Below are positions 48,314-61,875 of a DNA stretch of 64,000 nt, in pieces. The stretch is from Paraspadella gotoi (Eukaryota; Chaetognatha), in NCBI GenBank assembly GCA_051294375.1, contig CM119266.1:4772573-4836572 (forward strand), read 5' to 3'. Each line of letters opens with the position of its first letter. Within the stretch, counting starts at the first letter, position 1. Below the pieces are notes generated by a model that saw only the letters and a list, made by a program, of their open reading frames with translations, did no database searches and was not told the origin of the DNA. The position numbers and the translations under genes were made by a program.

Positions 48314-50923
48314 GCACATGAGCAAAGAAAAACACGGAGGCTGCCAAGGCGTTAGAATAAATTAAAGGTAATGGTTTAAGGCGGAAAAGGGGCGAACTGG
48401 AAAGGTAAGCTGCTTGTAACGCGTAAAAGGCTTGGGCCAAATATGGAAAGGGAGGGACTAAGACAAATAGAAAAGATAGTAAGTTATTAATTGCAAATAT
48501 AAAAAAGTATTGTGCAATGATAGAAAGGAAGAAATAAATTGAAAAATTTAATGGGCAAAGATAGAAAAACTAACTGGCACTAGATAAAGGTAGTAAGGTG
48601 AGAAGGACAGACTGACAAGACGATCAGGGGCAGGGAGATAAAAGCGTTAAAGGGAAACTGTGGCGACCGTTGGATTTAAGTATTCAAGGCTGGAACGGCG
48701 TTTGGCACCTTGGAAGGAAAAAAAAGGAGGGCCGAAACGTCTTTGGCACAAGACGAATGATATGAAGAGATGAAAGGGAAAAAGATATTGAACAAGATCC
48801 ATCCAATGTGTTGCGCCGCAGTGACTTTCTTAGCCCGATGTATTTATAACACGCAACATCGGAATTCCGTCTTTTATTCTTTATAGTTTAGGCATTTCCT
48901 GAAGGCGGCGCTAGCAGTCACTTAGATTTGAGGTTTTTTTTTCTTGTCTTGGACAAATGAGCAACTATAAACGAATTTAAGTGTATTTTTAACGTAAGTT
49001 GGACAGACCGACGGATCGACACGACAGACCGACCGAAAAAGGCGATCGATTGATCCGTGAATACTCGCGGGCGAAACTAAAAATGTTTGAGATCGAGAGG
49101 ACTAAAGATTGGATTGAAGACGGCATGAGGAGAAACAGATGATGAGAGATGAGAGTCAAAGAAAAAGATGAAAAAGAGAAATACGCGTTCTTGTTTTCCT
49201 TCAATGTCGCTGGATGTTTGATGATTTTAAAAATTAAAATATAACTCTTGCAACATTTCTTCAAAGAAATATATTTTTATTTTTAAGTATTTTTTTTTCC
49301 TTATTTTTTCCCTTTTCAATTTTTTTCTTTTTACTTTCTTTCCTCACTTTTCTTTCCAACCCTCTAAAATTGTTCCCTTCTTTCTTCCTTTGATTCTTTC
49401 CTTTATCATCTTCCTTTCTACTTTCTTTCTGGCATTATTACTTTTTTGCGATCTTTTGTATCTTGCCCTTCCCTTTAATCCTTCCCTTCCTTTTTTGTCA
49501 CCCTACCTTTCCCTTCCTTTCCTTTCCTCCTTTCCTTTCCCCTTTTCTCCCCCCCACGCGACATTGGCCTCAGATGATTTTTAATTGGCGAAAGAAGGAA
49601 ATGATATCGAGCGTCGAGTTCGAGCGAAAAAGAAGAAGAAAAAGTGTCATTGACAAATGAAGACAAGAGATGCGATGAATGTGACAGAAAAGAAGCGATG
49701 AAAAGTGACAGAAAAGCGAATATGATTGACAGAAAAGATGCGAGGAAATTAATAAAGGAGAGTGAAAATGATAAAGAGTATGACAGAGAATGATAAAAGT
49801 GACAATGAATGACGATGAACGGGTGAACCGTGAAAGAGAGACGAGAAATTAAAGTAAAGAAGATATCAAAGAATATTAAAGTAGGAATTTAATGAACAAT
49901 TTTAAAAGAATGATAAACTGAAATGTCGAAAGAGTAGTAAAGTTAGAGAAGTAGGTAATAAAGTAATTGTAGGGATTTAATAACGTAATGTAGGGATTAA
50001 TAAATTAATGAAGGGATTAATAATGTAGTTAATATGATATAAATTATTGTAGGGTATTAATAAATTAATGAAGGGATTAATAGTAAAGTAAATTATTGTA
50101 GGGATTAATAAATTAATGAAGGGATTAATAAAGTTAATGTAGGGATTAATAAATTATTTGTAGGGAATAATAAATTAATATGAATGGATTTATAAAGTAA
50201 TGTAGGGATTAATAAGGAAATGTACTGAATTGACAAAGAAAGTAAAGAAAAAATAATTAGTTAAAAAAGTTAAAATAGCATCTGACTAAATTGAAAAAAA
50301 GGTATCATCAACTTCATCAACCTCACCAAAACGAAACTTCAGACCTTCAGACCTTCAGCCTTCAACCTCAGGACTTCCAAACCTGCAGACCTTCAAACCT
50401 GCAGACCTTCAAACCTTCGCGGGTCCAAAAAGTCAAATCGATATTTCGATCCTCAAAGTGAATAAAAAAAAAGAATTGTGAATCGATTTCCGATGTGAAT
50501 TCGTTAGAGACGAGATGAGCGGAGAGAGAGAGAGAGAGAAACCTTTCACGGCCTCACGCGCTGGAAGTATCTCTCTCTCTCTCCTCACTCTCTCTCTCCC
50601 CCTCTCTCACCCCCACGCCAAAAAAAGTGATTAATGCGTGAGCGGTAGTTGGATATATTGCATTTCGCGAAAGTCTTCGCTTCCCCCTCTCACATTCGCA
50701 CGCAACGACCGCGTGATGAAAAATGATCTACAATTTTTTCACCCCGCCCCCTTCTAGACCCCCAGCCCCTTTTCTGAACCCCCTTCCTTATCCCCCTCCA
50801 CCTCCATAACACCATTAACGCTTTTTCTTCCAAGTCTTTGACGATAGTGAGAGAGAGACAGAGATGGGAGATAGAGTGAGAGAGATTTCGACTCCTTTTG
50901 CGTCTTCTCTCTCTGTTGTGCTC

Positions 50924-50966
<43 letters not shown>

Positions 50967-53135
50967 AAAAACCCAGTCTCCTCCGCTTCGCGTTACCAAG
51001 GGCAACGCGTATGCAACAGCGTCGTTAACCGTCGTCCGTCTCAATATCTTATCCTGCTTCTCCTTCTCCGCCGCTGCCGCCCGCCGCAGGTCACCGCCTC
51101 TGCAGCGCGCGTTTCCACGAGAGGGGCGCCGCCGACGCCGAGGATGCGACGCCCGCGACGGCGGCGTCGTCGTCGGCCAGAGTCGACGCCTTCTCTTTGA
51201 TGCAATGAAGGAACGACGACGACGACAACACAACACAGGTATTTATTAGGATGAATAACCTTGATACAGGATCGATCGGTTTCTTATTAAATTCGTACAA
51301 ACCATTACAAAAATTATCCATCATTTAATAAATAAACTATCTTGCCCCCGACTTGAACAGGCTTCGGGTTTAAAGGCCTAATTGATAATGACATAGCTGG
51401 TCCCTGCAATCTTTCAATCAAGACTCACACACAGTCTCGTTTATTTCACCCCCAGAGTACTGGCTTCCCTATCAAGGGAAAGCGGCATAATATTTCAAAA
51501 TACGAGCAGTTTACTAGTTCACTAGACATCAATCTAAGTGATCGAAGGCCGATCTCCAAAAAAGGTAAAAGTAACATAAAACTCGGGAAGAATCTATTAA
51601 AATCTATTATAATTCTGACAGTTCATTTGATAGGGAAGCCAGGTGCTCTGGAATGCAAAACTAGACAGAGTTAGTCTTGATTTTAAGCTTGTAAGCTTGT
51701 AAGAGTGATGGAGCCTTAGACCGCCATCGCCGTTCAAAAGTCAGGGAGAAAGGAAAGATTATTCATTAAATTAATAGATAACTTTTCATATGGGGTTGTA
51801 TCGATTTCATAAATTTAATAAATATAAGTTTATTATAAGTTTTTAAGGATTGTATTCTCAACGCAGGCGTCGTATTGAAGAAGGTGGAAGAATGGAAGGT
51901 TCAGACCGGAACGTTCCTTGTCTTCATCATCTCAAACGAGATCGGAAAGGGTTTGGACCTGGAGTCTTTACCCGCGCGTGTCCTGTCCCGGAGAGGGTAA
52001 GATGGAGAGGGGCAGGGAGAGAGGAGAGAAAAAGAATGGGAAGAAAAAAAGAGGAGAGGGATGTAAGACAGGAGAGAGAGAGGAAATAAGAAGGGGAAGA
52101 GAGAGAGGAAGAGGAAGAGAGAGAGATCTCCAAATCGACTTTTTTTTTCTTTTTCTTCTTTTTTCACTCCTCGCCCGATTTCCCATTTGATTTTTCCAGT
52201 TAAATCTCTCGTTTTAATTTAACTTTCGGTTCGTCGAACTGTGAAGTTTTTTTTTTCTTTCTGGAAGAAGAAGAAGATTTCTTCTTGGGCGGATGAGATC
52301 TGGGCTTTGGTTTATCTCTCTCTCCTCTCTCTCTCTCTCTCTCTTTTGTGGAGATTTTAATCTCGACTTAAATTGCATTTTTCTTATAAATTTTTCTGCA
52401 ACGATTTTTTTTCCACCTGAAATTATTAATCCTTTTTTCCTTTTCGTTTGTCCCCAACGTCTTCTTAACTTCTCCCCCCCCCGCCGCCCCCCCCCATCTA
52501 TTTTATCAACATTTCTCTCCTTTTTTTCTTTCTCAACATTTTTCCCTATTTTATCTTGACTCCAGGTATCTATTTCTCTCCTTTTCCTTTTTTTTCTCTT
52601 TTCTTTTTTTTTCAAAAATGTTTTTCTTTTCTTTTCTCCAAATTGTTTTTTGTTTTCCTTCTTCCCTTTTTCTTCCAATTTAAATTTTATTAAGAGGAAA
52701 AACAAATTGTTTCCTCTGTTAATCTGAAACCCCGAAACTCAACCGAAACCAACTCTGCTTTATTTCCAGAACGCCCCATATTATCTTAAATTAAATTAAA
52801 ATTAAAAGTAGAAAGTTATGGTTAAGAATTTGAGTTAGGGACTGCAATTTAGGGTAGAATTCAGGATAGAGTTCGGGCTAAGGTTAGAGATTAGGGTTAA
52901 TGATTGCTTTAAAAGTTTAAAAATATAATTAAGTTAAATATTAAAATTAAATTCCGGAAAACGAACAAAATAAGGGCCACCTCGAAAAATAGAATCAAAA
53001 CTCATCCTAAAATTTCCGAACCCCTTTTTTCACCCCAGATCGGCAACAATAGAAGACGCTCTGGCAAAAGTTTGAACCTCACCGTGGAAGTAGGGAGAAG
53101 GAGAACGAGGGTCATGTCTCGAGAAACTCTGCTTG
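43660..53135 (+). CDS. Receptor ectodomain exons (broken by frameshifts)
   Basis: Plus-strand exons: 43660-44876 (acceptor after a long pyrimidine tract; donor GTAAAG), 45602-45725, 47440-47590, 51090-51238, 51867-51996 and 53039-53135. Coding-like stretches include FRESWTNVESVAADFIAFV, VWNEVREYLDERLREE, TTECKQKAREKICVGSWF, HSMIDPNVALTLENVEAEI and VEEWKVQTGTFLVFIISN. Only 51867-51996 is fully open and phase-consistent on both sides. 53039-53135 is 97 bp where 98 would keep the frame. 43660-44876 switches frame several times, and 47440-47590 and 51090-51238 switch once each. Exon ends fit the TM1 exon at 55425 (phase 1). With N-glycosylation-type sites and cysteines it looks extracellular. The indels resemble those separating the duplicated units, so assembly error is likelier than a pseudogene. 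Confidence 0.55.
44877..51089. other. Mostly non-coding interval with two small exons
   Basis: Apart from the candidate exons at 45602-45725 and 47440-47590, this is repeat-rich non-coding DNA. It holds GA- and CT-rich tracts (46190-46340, 46485-46550, 48270-48310, 50520-50600, 50925-50965), a T/C-rich stretch (49290-49550), and simple arrays at 49980-50225 (17-bp 'gtagggattaataaatt') and 50330-50420 (18-bp 'aaacctgcagaccttc'). Open frames in these tracts are compositional. Confidence 0.55.
48805..49080 (-). repeat. Interspersed repeat family 2 (copy 4, inverted)
   Basis: Reverse-complement copy with 'aatgtgttgcgccgcagtga', 'ggcggcgctagcagtcac' and 'gacagaccgaccgaaaa'. Confidence 0.75.
51285..51505 (+). 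repeat. Interspersed repeat family 1 (copy 3)
   Basis: Full-length-looking copy with 'aataaactatcttgccccc', 'gataatgacatagctggtcc' and 'ccagagtactggcttccc'. It forms an inverted pair with 51615-51812. Confidence 0.75.
51615..51812 (-). repeat. Interspersed repeat family 1 (copy 4, inverted)
   Basis: Inverted, more diverged copy ('gatagggaagccaggtgctc', 'aagattattcattaaattaa', 'gtatcgatttcat'). It lies about 50 bp upstream of the exon at 51867, inside the preceding intron. Confidence 0.65.
52180..53038. other. Intron of receptor ectodomain region
   Basis: T-rich with CT and poly-T runs. From about 52830 to 52905 it shows degenerate 'gagttagggac', 'agattagggttaatg' telomere-like words. No gene seen. 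Confidence 0.5.
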
Positions 53136-54236
53136 GTAAGTTAATACATCTGCGCCAAGATTGAGGAGTGAGTTAAGATTAGCGCCAAAGATTATAGGGT
53201 AATGTTTTGTAAAACCCTTAATTCTTTTACGTTTTATGAACAAATTGTATTTTCTACGTCGTGAATTCAATTAAACAAACAAAAGAAATTAATGACCCGA
53301 GAAAATGAAAACCGGGAGAGAGTCCTCTACTGGAAAGAAAGTCATCAAAACGACCAAACAAATGAACACAGGGTGTGGCAGATGTCGATGCTCTTTTTTT
53401 CCCACGATTCTCCCCTTCTCACCTTCTTTATGATGCGCAAACAGGGCGAATATTATGAGGCGCCATCTTTCATTTTATTCGCCGACTCGCGTCTGTTTTG
53501 CTTTATCACATTTTAGAATTGGATTATTTAGATTTTTATTTCACACGATTTGAGATTTATTCTCTTAGCGTCTTGGAGGTCGTTTTTAATGGGTTCGCTC
53601 TGTAAATCTACAGCGAGCTTTGTTTAGTTACTCGAAATATAATGTCTTATTGCCTTTACTCTTTAAGAACGGATTACGTAGTCGGATAGTTCTATGAAGG
53701 CTTTTTTTCTTTTCTATTGTAGGATGGAATATGTCTTGGGAATGCTATTTTCTTTGCTTTCTTTTCTTTTCTTGATGCTAGTTTCTTATCCTTTATTTCT
53801 GCTACTATCTTCTCTTTTCTTCTCTTCCTTCCCTTTTTCTTTTCTTTTCACTTTTCTGTTCAATTCCAAAATTCTTCTCCAAAATTTTCATTTCTTTTTC
53901 TCTTTTCAATAAGAAAATGAAAAAGACAAAAGGAACATCGACTCGGCGCCGTGAAGGAAAACCCATTGAGGGTATCAGCTGTGTTTGAACACGAGAAAAA
54001 GTCATGAGACAGAGAGAGATCGGAGAGAGGGAGTGCGTGAGAGAGAGGAAGAGCGAAAGAGAGCACTGAAAAGGGGGAGAGAGAGAGAGAGAGGGGAGAA
54101 TGGCACAAATAAAGAGAGCGAGAGAGAACAGGTCAGGGAAAGACGAGTGTGAGAGCGAGACAACGAGCAAGAGAGCGAGAGAGAATTTGGGGGGAAAATA
54201 AATTGAAACGAGGAAATTAGACGTGAGAAAGAAAAC

Positions 54237-54270
<34 letters not shown>

Positions 54271-54612
54271 AAACATCCGCCAGAGAAACAGACAGAACGT
54301 CCGCCAGGGGGTAACTGACGCGACGATTGTTGTCATCTCGCCAGAGGGGTTTCCCTCCGGTCTTGCCGCCTCGATCCATTGAGGCCACTAAAAAACAAAA
54401 GGGAAACACGAGAGGAGAAACCCCAGAGAGAGAGAACGGACCGTTGGCCTTTCTAATTACCATATTCTGTCTCTGTCTCTCTCTCTCTCTCTTGCGTGTC
54501 TCTCTCTCTCTCCCTCCTTTCTCCCATTTCGGCCTTAACACCCTCGCTTAAGCAAATATTCTTAGCCGTCTTTTATTCCTCTGCCAATGGCGCGGAGAAA
54601 TTCATTAGATTG

Positions 54613-54643
<31 letters not shown>

Positions 54644-54648
54644 AATCA

Positions 54649-54692
<44 letters not shown>

Positions 54693-55404
54693 AAAAAAAA
54701 TGAGGATGGAAAAAGAGAGAAAATGAAATGTAATTTTTGAGTGCGAAAAGATGAGCGGTCGTGCGGGGAAGATGGAAGTAGGGGGGGCGCTTATTAAAGG
54801 GAATGGATTATGTAGAGGGCGCTCGTGTGAGAAATATATTAGCAGAGGCTCGATTGGCAGTGCGCTTTTATGTGGAAAGAAGAAAATGACCACTTCAAAA
54901 AGGGACATGGAATCTGGAAACCATGTGTCCATGCTATCGAGAAAGCAAAGACGGGAAGAGCGCCTAAATATGGTTTGGGATAATCGAGAAGAATTTAAAT
55001 CTAAAATGGTTTTATTAAAAATCCGGAATAAATACATTAGGTGTAGATTCATTTTGGAAAGGGAATTTTAGGGTGCTATTTTCAAAAGCGGATTATTTTC
55101 GTTCTTTAATCGCCTAAAATTTAATTTTAAAGTTAATATCAAGCATTATCATTTCACCAAATCTTTAACTTAATCCCTTACCCAAGTCTTAACCATCTTA
55201 ATCCCGTTAAACTTAAAAAACTTATTTAATTTTGAATTCAAAACCTGAAATTGAGGCGCTTTTGGAAAATATGGCCAATTTTAGTCTCGCACCACAAAAA
55301 AAAAAAGGGGGGCAGACTTTACTTCCAACTCAATTACAGATAATCAACTCGTTAAAAACGACCGCCATTTTTCTTTCCCCGCTTCACCCCCCCTGGACCC
55401 CCCC
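53136..55404. other. Intron before the TM1 exon
   Basis: No exon recognised. It contains long GA/CT tracts (54005-54270, 54470-54530, 54610-54690) whose long Ser/Leu-rich open frames I discount. AT-rich elsewhere. Confidence 0.5.
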
Positions 55405-55637
55405 ACCTTTCCGTTCTCTTTCAGACCGCGTGGCCAATCAACTGGTCAAAACGACTCCACCTCTCTGGGGACACCAATCTTCCTCTTCCTTACCCCGGAA
55501 CGGAAGGAGCTTACATCGGACCAACATTGGTCCACCGTCGTTTTAACCTTATCTGTTCTGGGCACGCTGGTCACACTCGTCTTTTTGGGTAAGTAATGGG
55601 AGAAAGGATTTTTTTTTTTGGAAGGAGAGAGGGAGAA

Positions 55638-55675
<38 letters not shown>

Positions 55676-56280
55676 GATTACGTTTTTAGGGGAGAGAGGA
55701 CGAGAGAGAAGGGATGAGAGAGGGAAAATATGAAGGAGGGGAAGAAAAGGCAGGTATTAAAAGGAATAGGAAAAGGGAGGTATTAAAGGGAAATAGGAGA
55801 AAGGGAGGAATTGAAGGGAGATAGGAAAAGAGAGGAATTGAGAGGAATAGGAGAAAAGGGAGGTATTAGAGAGGGAGATAGGACAAGAGAGGAATTGAGA
55901 GGAGAGAGAGGAAAAGGAGGGTATTAAGAGGGAGATAGGAAAAGGGAGAATTGAGAGGGAGATAGGAAAAGGGAGGTATTAGAGGGAAATAGGAAAGGGA
56001 GGATGAGAGGGAGATAGAAAAGGAGGTATAGAGGTAAGTAGGAAAAGAGAGAATGGGGAAAGGAATGTAATAGAGAATAAGAGAGAAATATGAAGAGGGA
56101 AAAGAGAGTCGGCAGAGATAGGAAAAACACTTGTCTTAATGGAAGGAGAAAAGAAATGAATGGACTAGTTTTCTTTGAGCTGCAAATAACGAGCAAAGAA
56201 GAAGAACTAAACGGTGTCTATCTCTCTCTCTCCCTCCTCTCTTTCACTTTCTCTCTCTCTCTATCTCTCTTTCACTCTTC
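55405..56280 (+). repeat. Unit B, plus-orientation copy (TM1 exon plus purine tract)
   Basis: Reverse complement of 61464-62281. It holds the TM1 exon and a purine minisatellite of about 20-bp units ('gggaggtattaaaggg', 'aaataggaaaa') at about 55730-56060. It ends exactly at the 25-N gap. An inverted part of the same unit reappears at 56306-56455. Confidence 0.9.
55425..55588 (+). CDS. Receptor TM1 exon, frameshifted copy
   Basis: 164 bp against 165 in the minus-strand copy at 62097-62261. Relative to that copy it lacks an 'a' and a 't' and has an extra 'g' (in 'catcggaccaac'), so the frame breaks after RVANQLVKTTPPLWGHQ. It is in the same orientation and correct phase for the upstream ectodomain exon 53039-53135, reading LLDRVANQLVKT across the junction. 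Confidence 0.85.
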
Positions 56281-56305
56281 NNNNNNNNNNNNNNNNNNNN
56301 NNNNN
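56281..56305. other. Assembly gap (25 N)
   Basis: Run of 25 N at the turning point between plus- and minus-orientation copies of unit B. Confidence 0.99.
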
Positions 56306-56472
56306 TTTTCTCCTTCCATTAAGACAAGTGTTTTTCCTATCTCTGCCGACTTCTCTTTTTCCCTCTTCATATTTCTCTCTTATTCTCTATTACATTCTTT
56401 CCCCATTCTTCTCTTTTCCTATTTCCCTCTTAATACCTCCCTTTTCCTATCTAATAAAAAAAAGAGAGAGAT

Positions 56473-57200
56473 CTTCTAATCTTGTATCAATAAATCGATA
56501 CACATTGAAAACAGCTCTGGATGAATTGATTTTAATTTCGTAAAGATTTCGTGATTTTAATCCATATCGATCCATCCTATCACAAGGAATTCCCTCACCT
56601 CTCTAACTCACCAGCGTAAAAAGCGACGAGCCACGCGATCCACAGCGCCGCGGCGATACAGAAAGTCGCCAGCAGCCGCCGCGCTTCCTCCTGCAGCAGC
56701 CGCAGGCGTCGCCGAGGGACGACGAGCCTCTCGGGCCGCGGGACCGAGTGAGGCTGGCGGCGTTGGAGGTGGGGTGTCCGGCGGGGGTGTCGGCGACGAG
56801 GTGGTTGGGTGTGTTGAGGGTAGAAAGACTCGGTTCGAGGAGAGAGAAACCGCCCGTCTTTTCGTAGATTCGCCAGGCGTCGGTGCAAGGAAGGGTGGCT
56901 GTGATTAAGAGGCCTGGAGATATGGAAAGATTTAATTTATTTATTTGTTTATTTAAATTGTAAGCAATTAATTTCGCAACTTCGTTGTATTAACCTTAAC
57001 CATACTCGAGGATACTTTCGAATTTGATTAGTTTCATTAAAAAAACATTTCATGATACTATTTTCCGCATCAAATCCAACCCAAAAAAACTCCATTTATA
57101 TTTTATTGTAATAAAAATGGTTTTTTGTCGCTTTTTGAAGAAAAAAAGGCCTCACAGGAGGAAATTGAGACCCCATATTATGGAGCGTTTTACTTCCTGA

Positions 57201-57255
<55 letters not shown>

Positions 57256-57636
57256 TTCCACGATTCTTTCCCTCTTAGAATTGAAAATTCCATCGTTGAG
57301 TGACTCTTGTTGACTCTTGAAATCCGGGCGGAATTTTTACCTCTGAAAAACCACTTTTATTCAACCTTAAATCCCTCCATAAAAGTGACTCTCTCTCTGT
57401 CTTTCTCTCTTTCTCTCTCGCTCCCAAGCGTCCACTTTATTGCCTTCCGCGAGGGAAACCACTCAATAAACTAAGAGATTCTTTTTTCTCTCTTTTCGCC
57501 TTAAAAAAAAAAGAACTCGTTTACACTAACGGTTATTAGTCTCTGCGATTAAAAAAGAGAGAAGGGAAAAAGCTTTGGAGGTTGTCAGCCTCGTTAAAAA
57601 AGAGCTAAAAAAATCTTTCTTTTTTTAGAGCTCTTT

Positions 57637-57674
<38 letters not shown>

Positions 57675-58948
57675 CTTTTCTCGGTAAATGACTCTCACTC
57701 TTGAAAAAAAAGCGTAAACAGTTGGCGGAAAAGTCTTAGCTAGGGATTTTACGAAGGCGAGACGATGGCTCTCTCTCACTCTCAACTTTTCCATCTCCCT
57801 CTCTCTCTCCCTCACTTCCTCCCTCCCAATCTTTAAAGTTTTCTCAGCCACTTTCCTTACGATTTCTTTAAGAAAAACTAAATTAGGGATAGAGACGTCG
57901 AAAAAGGACGTCTAATTAAGATTTCAAAAGAGTTAAAAACTTTGGTGAGGAAGTTCTGAGTTCTAGTTCTCACAAAAAACAGATGACAGACTAACAGTAA
58001 ATGTGACTGACAATGTTGACATAATTTGTTTTTGGTTGAAGAATGCTCTCTCTCTCTTTCTTTCTCTCCTCTCACCCAAAACTAAGAGAACCATGACGTA
58101 AACGAACGAGGCGACGAATTCCGTCTTCCCGATGTCGCAGACGTTGACGACCAGTTGGTGGTGCTGCTCTCCGCCGCTCCGTCCGCGCCCTCGCCCTCCA
58201 GCGTCGAATTCTGCAGGTGGCACTCTGTACCGGAGCAGCGGCCGCGGCGTCTGAATCCACTGCTGCAGATCGAGGGCGAGCTGCAGGGCGACGATGAAGG
58301 ACAGCAGCAGCCAGTGGAGGCAGGAGAGGGGCACGTGGGTAGGATGGCGTCTGGAAAGAGAGGGGTAGGGTAGGGGGTGGGGTAAGTCAGGATTACAGGA
58401 GTTTAAGTGAATATATAGAGATATACTACGAATTATTAAATATAATAATTGATCTTATTTATTAATAAATAAGCCAAGACATAGGGGATTAATTTACTGG
58501 TTTTAAAGTTTGTGGGGATTGTGAAATATAACTATTTTGTAAGAACGAGTTCTTTAGAAATTATAGCCAGTCCAGTGTTCAAATTCGGAATAATTCCTAT
58601 ATTGGTTGTATCAAATTTTATAATTTACATCCAACACTAAAAATTCTATCAGATAAATGTAGTATGGTGATTGGTTAAACTAGTGATCTTGTAAAGAAAA
58701 AAAAGGTTGAGCGGAAATCTTATCGGGTCATAAAACCTTATTGGGTCAGGCTGTGAAAAAGGGAAGTTAAAGGTGAAGGGATCTTAGAAGTGAAGGTTGA
58801 TCGGTGGTTGGCAGAATGTGAGGAGGGAAGAGTGTGAAGTAAGTAAGAAGTGAGAAGATGTTGTGAACGAGAAATAAAATGAAATCGGACGCGCACGAGT
58901 TGAGATGGAAAAGGAAAATGGAGATTTAAAAAGAGAAAAACGGACTTG

Positions 58949-58986
<38 letters not shown>

Positions 58987-61463
58987 CACCCAGCGGAAGG
59001 GACAGAGTACATTTGAAGTGGAGGGGGCGTGGAAGATAATCCCGTCGGTTTTGAATTCTCAATTTTTAGAGACGAAGGAAAGTTATTTCTTTTTCTTTTT
59101 TTTTTACATAAAAAAAATTCTTCTGTATCGGGATCTGAATGTGGAGGAAGAAAAAAAAATTGTGGTTGGAAGGAAATTGGAACAGAATCCATTCCATTCT
59201 TTTTTCTTCCTCTCGCTCTCTATTTTCTTTTCTTTATTTCTTTTTTTATCCCGCGTTTCCTTATGCCTATTCTTATCTCCCTATTTATATTCTATTCTAT
59301 TTTATTTTATTCTATTCTTATCTCACTATTTCTACTTTCCTTCCACCGATACAGTATCTTAATCGCTTCTACAACCACGCCCCCATGCAAACGCCCACAC
59401 ATCTACCACGCCCCCACACAATACGCCCACACATCAACTACGCCCACACAAAAGCCCACACGTCAACCACGATCCCTCTCATCGGGCTTCACTTTCCTCC
59501 CTCCACACCCCGCCGCAGTCCCCGTGTCCTGAGGCAGTTAAACTTACTGGGTGAGTTATTTCGATTCCAAATGGGTTTTATTTCTCGCGTTATCATCGCG
59601 AATTTTCCAGAGTAAAATTTCTTTCTCGGACCCGAAAAGATAAAAACCTCCAACGGCCAAAAAAAAAGAGGAGGGGGGAAGTTGCTTAAAGATGGCGGCG
59701 TGGAGGGGGGGTTAGAGGTTAAAGGGTCTTTCATGGGAGGTAATGTCTGGGGCGACCCAGGGGGCAGGGGGGCAAAGCCGCGGGGGTTGAGGGTTACCCT
59801 CTAGAAACGCGCGCGTGCCGATTTCTCTGCGAGAGAGAGAGATTGAAAACGTCTCTCTCTCTCTCTCCTTCCTCTCTCTCTCTCTCTCTCTCTCTCTCCG
59901 CGTTTGGTTTTGTCTCTGCGAGGTTTTTAATCTTTTTCCCTTTTCTATTTCCAGGGAAAAGTTGTTCCACAGACGGAAACTCGGGAATGAGAGAAAGTAA
60001 GTTTGGAAAGAAGGTTTTCCTCAGAAAGAGAGAGAGAGAGAGAAGAGAAAAGAAAACGAATTCTGCTTGGAGTTTTAGAGGAGAGAGCGAAATCGCGTAA
60101 CTAATTTTAAGCGATGAAACTCGTTACGATGGATTGAAAATATGATTTCGGAGATCGTGATGAATGAGATCTGTGAGCGGGAGTGATTATTGGATTTTTT
60201 TCTCACACATTGGAAAATTCAGCGGAGTAATTATAAAATAAAATTGGGAATAATTACTATTTTATTTTGGTCATAATATCATAGGTTGAAAAAGTCAAAT
60301 CTTCCCTCTGCTTCTGGGTATTTGGAGTATTAAAACAAATTAGGTAATTTGGAATATCTTATATTTTAATTATTAAACCTAAAGATTAATTTAAAGTCAA
60401 CAAAAGATCATATAAAGCGAAATAAGAAAGTGCATGAAAGAAAAAAAAACACGAATATAAACAAACAGAAATAAATAACAAAAAAACAAACTAGCAAATG
60501 ATAACATTTGAAACAAACAAGAAAAACAAAACAAAACCAAACCTTACCCTCAACATTCTCAATCGTACTTACCTTCATCCAATTCGCCGACGTCTTCGTA
60601 TCCACCACCACTCCTACCACTTCCGCCTCCACCACCGACGCGCCACTCCACCCTCTCCCCCGCAGCCTTCAGCCGCGTCCGCAGCGCAGCGGCGCGGACG
60701 AGGCAGCGTCCCGAAGCAAAGAGCGTACGGAACGCTGGGCGCCATCATGCGGAGCCCGCAGCCGCCGCCCGACGCGGCGAAGCAGTAAGGGAGAGGCGAG
60801 GCGAAGAGGAAGAGGGCGGCGGCGAGGGTGGCGCCCGACACTGAGCGGGCGGGCGGGCCCGATCCGGAGAGGGCCTTGATGGAAACGTGTACTGGGGAGG
60901 GTGGGGCGAAATGTGGTCAGTTTAGCGGTTGGTAAATAAGGAGGGAGACTCTCTTCAGTAGGGCTGGGCTTTGGGGTTGCGGCAAAAGCGGGCCATATGG
61001 GGTTGGGGCCTTGCGGCGGGCGGGGGAGGGCGGCCTTTCAAGGTCAAAAGGTCAAAGAAGATCAAGAGAAAAGAAATTTTTTTTTGTTGCAGAAAAAAAA
61101 ATGAGATTAAAGGCGAAAATCACGTCGGTCATTGGAGGATGAAAAAATGCAATAGGGTCTCTCTCTTCTCTCCTCTCGCTCCATTCAACGCCGCCCAGTC
61201 GGAAATGGCGCCATGTTTAATATGTACTTTTTTTTTCGTGAAAGAGGGGGGGACCGGCGCTTTGGGGGTATAGAAGGGGGACCGGATACCCGGTTGGGGG
61301 GGGGGCGGGGGAGAGGATTCCGGGCTCCTTTAGATTCATGGAAAGAGGTCGTCTTAGTTTAAAAAAAAAGAGGAAAAAAAATGTGACTGAGATTCAATGA
61401 AAGAGAAGTTTTTTTTTCACCAATTATCGACTTATTTTTTTTCCTCTCTTGGAATATTGTACT
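56473..61463. repeat. 5-kb unit, copy A' (receptor exons frameshifted)
   Basis: Second copy of 35006-40039. On the minus strand the TM2-3 exon is 60573-60891 (319 bp against 321), the TM4-5 exon 58076-58350 (275 against 273) and the TM6 exon 56612-56913 (302 against 303), so every receptor exon has lost its frame. Its right edge is joined directly to unit B in minus orientation. Confidence 0.95.
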
Positions 61464-61875
61464 GAAGAGTGAAAGAGAGATAGAGAGAGAGAGAAAGTGA
61501 AAGAGAGAGGAGAGAGAGAGATAGACACCGGTTTAGTTCTTCTTTTTGCTCGTTATTTGCAGCTCAAAGAAACTAGTCCATTCATTTCTTTTCTCCTTCC
61601 ATTAAGACAAGTGTTTTTCCTATCTCTGCCGACTCTCTTTTTCCCTCTTCATATTTCTCTCTTATTCTCTATTACATTCTTTCCCCATTCTTCTCTTTTC
61701 CCTACTTCCCTCTATACCTCCTTTTCTATCTCCCTCTCAATTCCTCCCTTTTCCTATTTCCCTCTTAATACCTCCCTTTTCCTATCTCCCTCTCAATTCT
61801 CCCTTTTCCTATCTCCCTCTTAATACCTCCTTTTCCTCTCTCCCTCTCAATTCCTCTCTTTTCCTATCTCCCTCC

